From the NCBI GenBank assembly GCA_002383425.1, contig DFYV01000031.1:254-8778 (forward strand): 8,525 nt of DNA, read 5' to 3'. The notes below the pieces were generated by a model. The model made no database searches and was not told the origin of the DNA. It saw nothing but the letters and a program-made list of their open reading frames with translations. A program made the translations under genes and the position numbers. Of this stretch, positions 4,914 through 8,525 are shown piece after piece. This DNA comes from Bacteroidales bacterium UBA4073 (GTDB taxonomy: Bacteria; Bacteroidota; Bacteroidia; Bacteroidales; Tenuifilaceae). Numbering within the stretch: position 1 is the stretch's first letter; each line of letters begins with the position of its first letter.

Positions 4914-4917
4914 CATC

Positions 4918-6357
4918 ATGAGAGAATACCTAAAGAGTAATATATTCAGAGTAATTTCGGAAGTGGCTGAAGTTGATGGGGTTGATGTTTATGTCATTGG
5001 CGGATTTGTAAGAGACATCCTGCTTAATCGACCATCTAAGGATATCGACATAATGGTTGTGGGGAGTGGGGTTGACTTTGCTGAAAAAGTGGCACATAGG
5101 CTTAGAACCCGACGGGTAACCTACTTTAAAAATTTTGGAACTGCTCAGCTAAAACATAACGAGTGGAGCATAGAGTTTGTGGGTGCTCGGAAAGAATCGT
5201 ACCGGCTCGATTCGCGTAAACCGATTGTTGAAAACGGAACCCTCGACGACGACCAGAAAAGGCGCGATTTTACCATTAACGCCATGGCTATTGGATTAAA
5301 CAGCAGAAATTTTGGTGAGCTCATTGATCCGTTCAATGGCCTAAAGGACATAAAGAGCAGAACCATCCGAACGCCACTTGATCCTGCTACAACTTTTTCG
5401 GACGATCCATTACGGATGCTAAGGGCTATAAGGTTTGCCACACAGCTGGATTTTGACATCGAGCCTAATACCCTGAAAGCCATTGGCGATATGAATGGGC
5501 GAATATCCATAATCTCTATTGAGCGAATTATGGATGAAATAAATAAGATGATGGTTACACCTCACCCATCGGTAGGATGGTTGCTGCTTGATAGTACCGG
5601 ACTTTTGCCACATATCCTTCCTGAACTGGTGACGCTAAAAGGGGTTGAATCGCATAATGGCATCACGCATAAGGATAACTTTTACCACACCCTTGAGGTA
5701 CTGGATAACGTGGCTCGGAAAAGCGATGACCTTTGGTTGCGGTGGGCTGCATTGCTTCACGATATTGGCAAGCCTAAAACCAAAAGGTTTATCCAGGGTC
5801 AAGGGTGGACATTCCATGGCCACGATTTTTTAGGGGCTAAGATGGTACCTGAAATATTTCGCAAGCTGAAACTGCCCCTAAACGAAAAGATGAGGTTTGT
5901 CCAGAAATTGGTTCTGCTTCATCTCAGACCAATCGTACTTTCACAGGATGTGGTTACCGATTCGGCTGTCCGACGCCTGCTTTTTGACGCCGGAGATGAC
6001 ATTGACAACCTGATGTTGCTCTGCGAGGCCGATATTACCTCAAAGAACGACAGCACCGTGCGAAAACATCTTGCTAATTTTAGGATTGTTCGGAAAAAAC
6101 TAAAGGAAATTGAGGAAAAAGACGCCATAAGAAACTTTCAACCTCCTGTTTCAGGCGAAATGATCATGGAAACCTTCAGCCTTAAACCATGCAAGGAGGT
6201 GGGGATTATAAAAAATAGGATTAAGGATGCCATACTCGACGGGGAAATCCGAAACAATTTTGCTGAGGCTTATGCCTTGATGCTAAATACCGGGAAGGAA
6301 TTGGGATTAACCCCCGTAAAAATTGACCCACAATATCTTTCATTAACAACTAAATAA
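4918..6357 (+). CDS. cca: CCA-adding tRNA nucleotidyltransferase with HD domain
   Basis: This enzyme adds or repairs the 3'-CCA end of tRNAs (class II nucleotidyltransferase). The 479-residue protein begins with the polymerase head: GGFVRD (28-33), the metal-binding DID at 42-44, RRDFTINAMA (115-124), and DDPLRMLRAIRFA (162-174), which is the EDxxR-type base-recognition motif with Asp in place of Glu. SIERIMDEINKMM follows near 201-213. An HD domain comes next, with His257, His281-Asp282 in HDIGK, and His300/His302, and may act as a phosphohydrolase on the tRNA end. The length fits Bacteroidota homologues, which carry this HD region. ATG 4918 is the only start that keeps the head intact. No Shine-Dalgarno sequence is present. 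A poly(A) polymerase role is possible for this superfamily but less likely here. The next gene follows after 31 bp on the same strand. Confidence 0.93.
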   Translation: MREYLKSNIFRVISEVAEVDGVDVYVIGGFVRDILLNRPSKDIDIMVVGSGVDFAEKVAHRLRTRRVTYFKNFGTAQLKHNEWSIEFVGARKESYRLDSRKPIVENGTLDDDQKRRDFTINAMAIGLNSRNFGELIDPFNGLKDIKSRTIRTPLDPATTFSDDPLRMLRAIRFATQLDFDIEPNTLKAIGDMNGRISIISIERIMDEINKMMVTPHPSVGWLLLDSTGLLPHILPELVTLKGVESHNGITHKDNFYHTLEVLDNVARKSDDLWLRWAALLHDIGKPKTKRFIQGQGWTFHGHDFLGAKMVPEIFRKLKLPLNEKMRFVQKLVLLHLRPIVLSQDVVTDSAVRRLLFDAGDDIDNLMLLCEADITSKNDSTVRKHLANFRIVRKKLKEIEEKDAIRNFQPPVSGEMIMETFSLKPCKEVGIIKNRIKDAILDGEIRNNFAEAYALMLNTGKELGLTPVKIDPQYLSLTTK

Positions 6358-6362
6358 ATTTG
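6355..6362 (+). promoter_or_regulatory. Possible -7 box for the 7TM/HD gene, overlapping the cca stop
   Basis: TAAATTTG matches TAnnTTTG exactly and starts in the cca TAA stop codon (6355-6357). It lies 26 nt before the ATG at 6389. It is embedded between two 12-bp direct repeats, TTAACAACTAAA at 6343-6354 and 6368-6379. It could give the second gene its own transcript in addition to read-through from cca. The AT-rich context makes a chance match plausible. Confidence 0.4.
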
Positions 6363-6388
6363 TACTTTTAACAACTAAAAAAATTGAA

Positions 6389-8497
6389 ATGGCGAACGAT
6401 CGCAAAACAGGTATTAAGCATTTTGTAACATTAATGCTGTTTCTTATATCGTATCTGGTTGTGGTTACTGTTATTCCCCATGAGGGTCGGTTTAAGTATG
6501 AGTTTCAGAAGGGAAGACCTTGGATGCATGAGGACCTTTATGCCCCATTCGATTTTCCGGTTTACAAAACTGAACAGGAACTTTTTTCTGAACGAAGCAA
6601 GCTCCTTAAAGAGTTTAAATCGATCTACCAATTCGATTCTACTGTTCAACGTCAACAGGTAGAAAAGTTTAAAAGCGATTTTGATGAGCTGTTTAAAAAG
6701 TTTATATCCACTGGAAGCATAACACAACCATCAAGAGTAAATCTTAAAATTGATATAGAAAAAGTCAAGCATGCCATTGCCGACCATCTCAACCAAATCT
6801 ATTTTAAAGGTATAATCGACCAAAATGAGAACGACATTTCCAACAGCATGCTGAAGGAGGGGTTGGTTGTTATTATAAATAATGTGGCTTACGATAAGTG
6901 GTTCGATGAGGTATATACTGTTCAAAAGGCCATCAGGCAGCTGGATGATTACACAGTGGATGCCACAAAGGGCATTAGCCCTGAATTAGTTGGATTCCTG
7001 AACAATTTCAGCTTAAAGGAGTACATTCAGCCAAACCTGTTTTACGATGAAACTGCCACCCAGAAGTTCCGTAACGAGCTCATTTCAAATATCTCCGATA
7101 CAAAGGGTTTGGTGCAGGAAGGTGAAAAAATTGTTGTAAAGGGTGAAATTGTAAATTCCGATGTTTATCAAATTCTTGCATCGCTTAAAAAGGAATACGA
7201 AAAACGGTTGGGTTCTAAAAATTTGTACACCATCCTTTTAGGAAATATGCTGCTTATAGCTGCGCTATATATTGGCCTGTTCCTTTTCCTTTTAAAATTT
7301 AGGAATGAGGTGTTAAAGAATAACCGCAAATTACTTTTCATCCTATTGCTTATCACTTTGACTGTACTTATTTCGGCTTTAATAATTAAAACAAGTACTA
7401 TTAGCATGCTTGTTATCCCTTTGGCCATTGTGCCAATATTTGTAATAACATTTTTTGATTCGCGACTTGCACTTTTCGTTCATCTGATAACCATTTTTCT
7501 TGTTGCTTTTCTCGTGCCAAACGGGTTCGAGTTTGTTTTTACCAATTTTATTGCTGGTATTGTTGCCATTGTTGTAAAATCTAAATTATATAACAGAGGG
7601 CAGCTATTTAAAACGGTTAGTCTGGTGTATTTTTCCTATTTAGCCCTTACATTAAGTTTTTACCTTGTGGCCGATGGTTCCTTAAGAGGGGTTAACTGGT
7701 TTATAACTCTTTGGTATGCAATCAATGCTCTTCTATTACTGGCTTCATACCAATTGGTGTATGTAATTGAAAAATTATTTGGATTTATTTCCGATATAAC
7801 ATTAATTGAAATATCCAATACTAACCTCGATTTGCTAAGAAAGTTAGCCGAGGTTACCCCTGGAACTTTTCAACACTCGTTGCAGGTAGCTAACCTTGCC
7901 GAAAGTGCAGTCCAGCGTGTTGGGGGAAATCCTTTACTGGTCAGGGCAGGGGCACTCTACCACGATATTGGCAAGATGGCTAATCCTATGTTTTTCATTG
8001 AGAACCAGCAGGGTGGATTTAACCCCCACGAAAATGTGGATAATGTTAGGAGTGCTGAAATTATTATCAATCACGTTCACGAAGGGGTTAGAATTGCCTC
8101 TAAAGCGGGTTTGCCGGAGCAGATAATCGATTTTATAAAAATGCACCATGGCACTACTAAGGTTAGGTATTTTTACAACAGGGAGCTGCAGGCCGAGAAT
8201 GGCAGCATTGACGAGAAAAAATTTTCATACCCAGGGCCTGAACCTCAAACCAAGGAAACAGCCATAGTAATGATGGCCGATGCAGTAGAAGCCGCCTCAC
8301 GTAGCCTTAAGGAATATACCATTCAAAGCATCGACCAGCTGGTTGAGAAAATAATTGACGAACAGCTAAACTCCGGGCAGTACAACTCAGCCGATATAAC
8401 ATTAAGAGATATTTCGCAGATTAAAACGATTTTTAAAAAGAAATTACAGAATATCTATCACGTGCGGATGGAATACCCTGAGCTAACTAACGGGTAA
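6389..8497 (+). CDS. pgpH: PgpH-like 7TM/HD membrane protein, predicted cyclic di-AMP phosphodiesterase
   Basis: This 702-residue inner-membrane protein has the layout of Listeria PgpH (about 718 residues). One N-terminal membrane helix (about 11-29) is followed by an extracytoplasmic 7TMR-HDED sensor domain (about 35-275). About seven hydrophobic helices follow (280-304, 314-333, 338-356, 361-378, 381-397, 408-428, 435-462), then a cytoplasmic HD domain. The metal-binding set is complete: His496 (FQHSLQVANLAE), His525-Asp526 (HDIGK), His562 (NHVHEG), His586/His587 (MHHGT) and Asp631 (DAVEAA). Order and spacing match PgpH His514, His543, Asp544, His580, His606/607 and Asp648, from memory. This supports hydrolysis of cyclic di-AMP; substrate cannot be proved by sequence. 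It sits 31 bp after cca and may be co-transcribed. No Shine-Dalgarno sequence is seen. It is complete, ending 28 bp before the window edge. Confidence 0.9.
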   Translation: MANDRKTGIKHFVTLMLFLISYLVVVTVIPHEGRFKYEFQKGRPWMHEDLYAPFDFPVYKTEQELFSERSKLLKEFKSIYQFDSTVQRQQVEKFKSDFDELFKKFISTGSITQPSRVNLKIDIEKVKHAIADHLNQIYFKGIIDQNENDISNSMLKEGLVVIINNVAYDKWFDEVYTVQKAIRQLDDYTVDATKGISPELVGFLNNFSLKEYIQPNLFYDETATQKFRNELISNISDTKGLVQEGEKIVVKGEIVNSDVYQILASLKKEYEKRLGSKNLYTILLGNMLLIAALYIGLFLFLLKFRNEVLKNNRKLLFILLLITLTVLISALIIKTSTISMLVIPLAIVPIFVITFFDSRLALFVHLITIFLVAFLVPNGFEFVFTNFIAGIVAIVVKSKLYNRGQLFKTVSLVYFSYLALTLSFYLVADGSLRGVNWFITLWYAINALLLLASYQLVYVIEKLFGFISDITLIEISNTNLDLLRKLAEVTPGTFQHSLQVANLAESAVQRVGGNPLLVRAGALYHDIGKMANPMFFIENQQGGFNPHENVDNVRSAEIIINHVHEGVRIASKAGLPEQIIDFIKMHHGTTKVRYFYNRELQAENGSIDEKKFSYPGPEPQTKETAIVMMADAVEAASRSLKEYTIQSIDQLVEKIIDEQLNSGQYNSADITLRDISQIKTIFKKKLQNIYHVRMEYPELTNG

Positions 8498-8525
8498 CAC
8501 TAATTTCAGAACTCCTGACCCATGG

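Larger units (their letters stand above)
4027..4917. other. 890-bp intergenic region without a credible gene
   Basis: This stretch separates the divergently transcribed trxA and cca genes. No open frame in it shows family motifs or plausible protein composition. The one moderate frame (minus strand, 4291-4515) runs through direct repeats and is best dismissed. The region contains the trxA promoter at its left end, about 100 bp of plain AT-rich sequence (4085-4192), then repeats of several kinds almost continuously to 4832, and the cca promoter at its right end. No tRNA, rRNA, riboswitch or CRISPR array was recognised. Confidence 0.8.

Noticed and set aside
5145..5510. 121-codon minus-strand open frame opposite cca
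   Set aside because: It lies entirely opposite the conserved nucleotidyltransferase head and has low-complexity Ser-rich content typical of an antisense shadow.

Overview
The window looks like chromosomal DNA from a Bacteroidota organism, probably an anaerobic member of the Bacteroidales/Marinilabiliales type; the lower rank is a guess. The evidence is indirect: moderately AT-rich DNA, genes mostly without Shine-Dalgarno sequences, promoters matching the Bacteroidota -7 box TAnnTTTG (often extended to TTTGCA), and a thioredoxin with the N-terminal shape common in this phylum.

Layout. Positions 1-99 hold short tandem repeats with a 7-bp period. Positions 210-3579 are a tightly packed plus-strand molybdenum (or tungsten) cofactor operon: moeA, a short moaA, moaC, and a MOSC-MogA/MoaB fusion gene. 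The genes overlap or are 1-2 nt apart. The operon ends at a hairpin (3618-3637) that can also terminate the convergent minus-strand thioredoxin gene (3670-4026). An 890-bp region without a credible gene (4027-4917) follows. It holds the thioredoxin promoter, several families of 7-, 8- and 18-bp tandem repeats, and a roughly 209-bp segment bounded by inverted repeats. Downstream are a CCA-adding tRNA nucleotidyltransferase gene with an HD domain (4918-6357) and, 31 bp later, a PgpH-like 7TM/HD membrane protein gene, probably a cyclic di-AMP phosphodiesterase (6389-8497). The last 28 bases hold nothing recognisable.

How the genes work together. MoaA and MoaC turn GTP into cyclic pyranopterin monophosphate. 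The MogA-like half of the fusion would adenylylate molybdopterin, and MoeA would insert the metal. The MOSC half may handle sulfur or the finished cofactor. MoaD, MoaE and a MoeB-type activator, which make the dithiolene, are not in the window and must lie elsewhere if the pathway is complete.

I see no clear new defence or mobile system. The features that ordinary annotation does not explain are the related heptanucleotide arrays on both sides of the operon/trx block, a composite repeat block found four times, the inverted-repeat-bounded segment sitting inside one array, and the compact MoaA.
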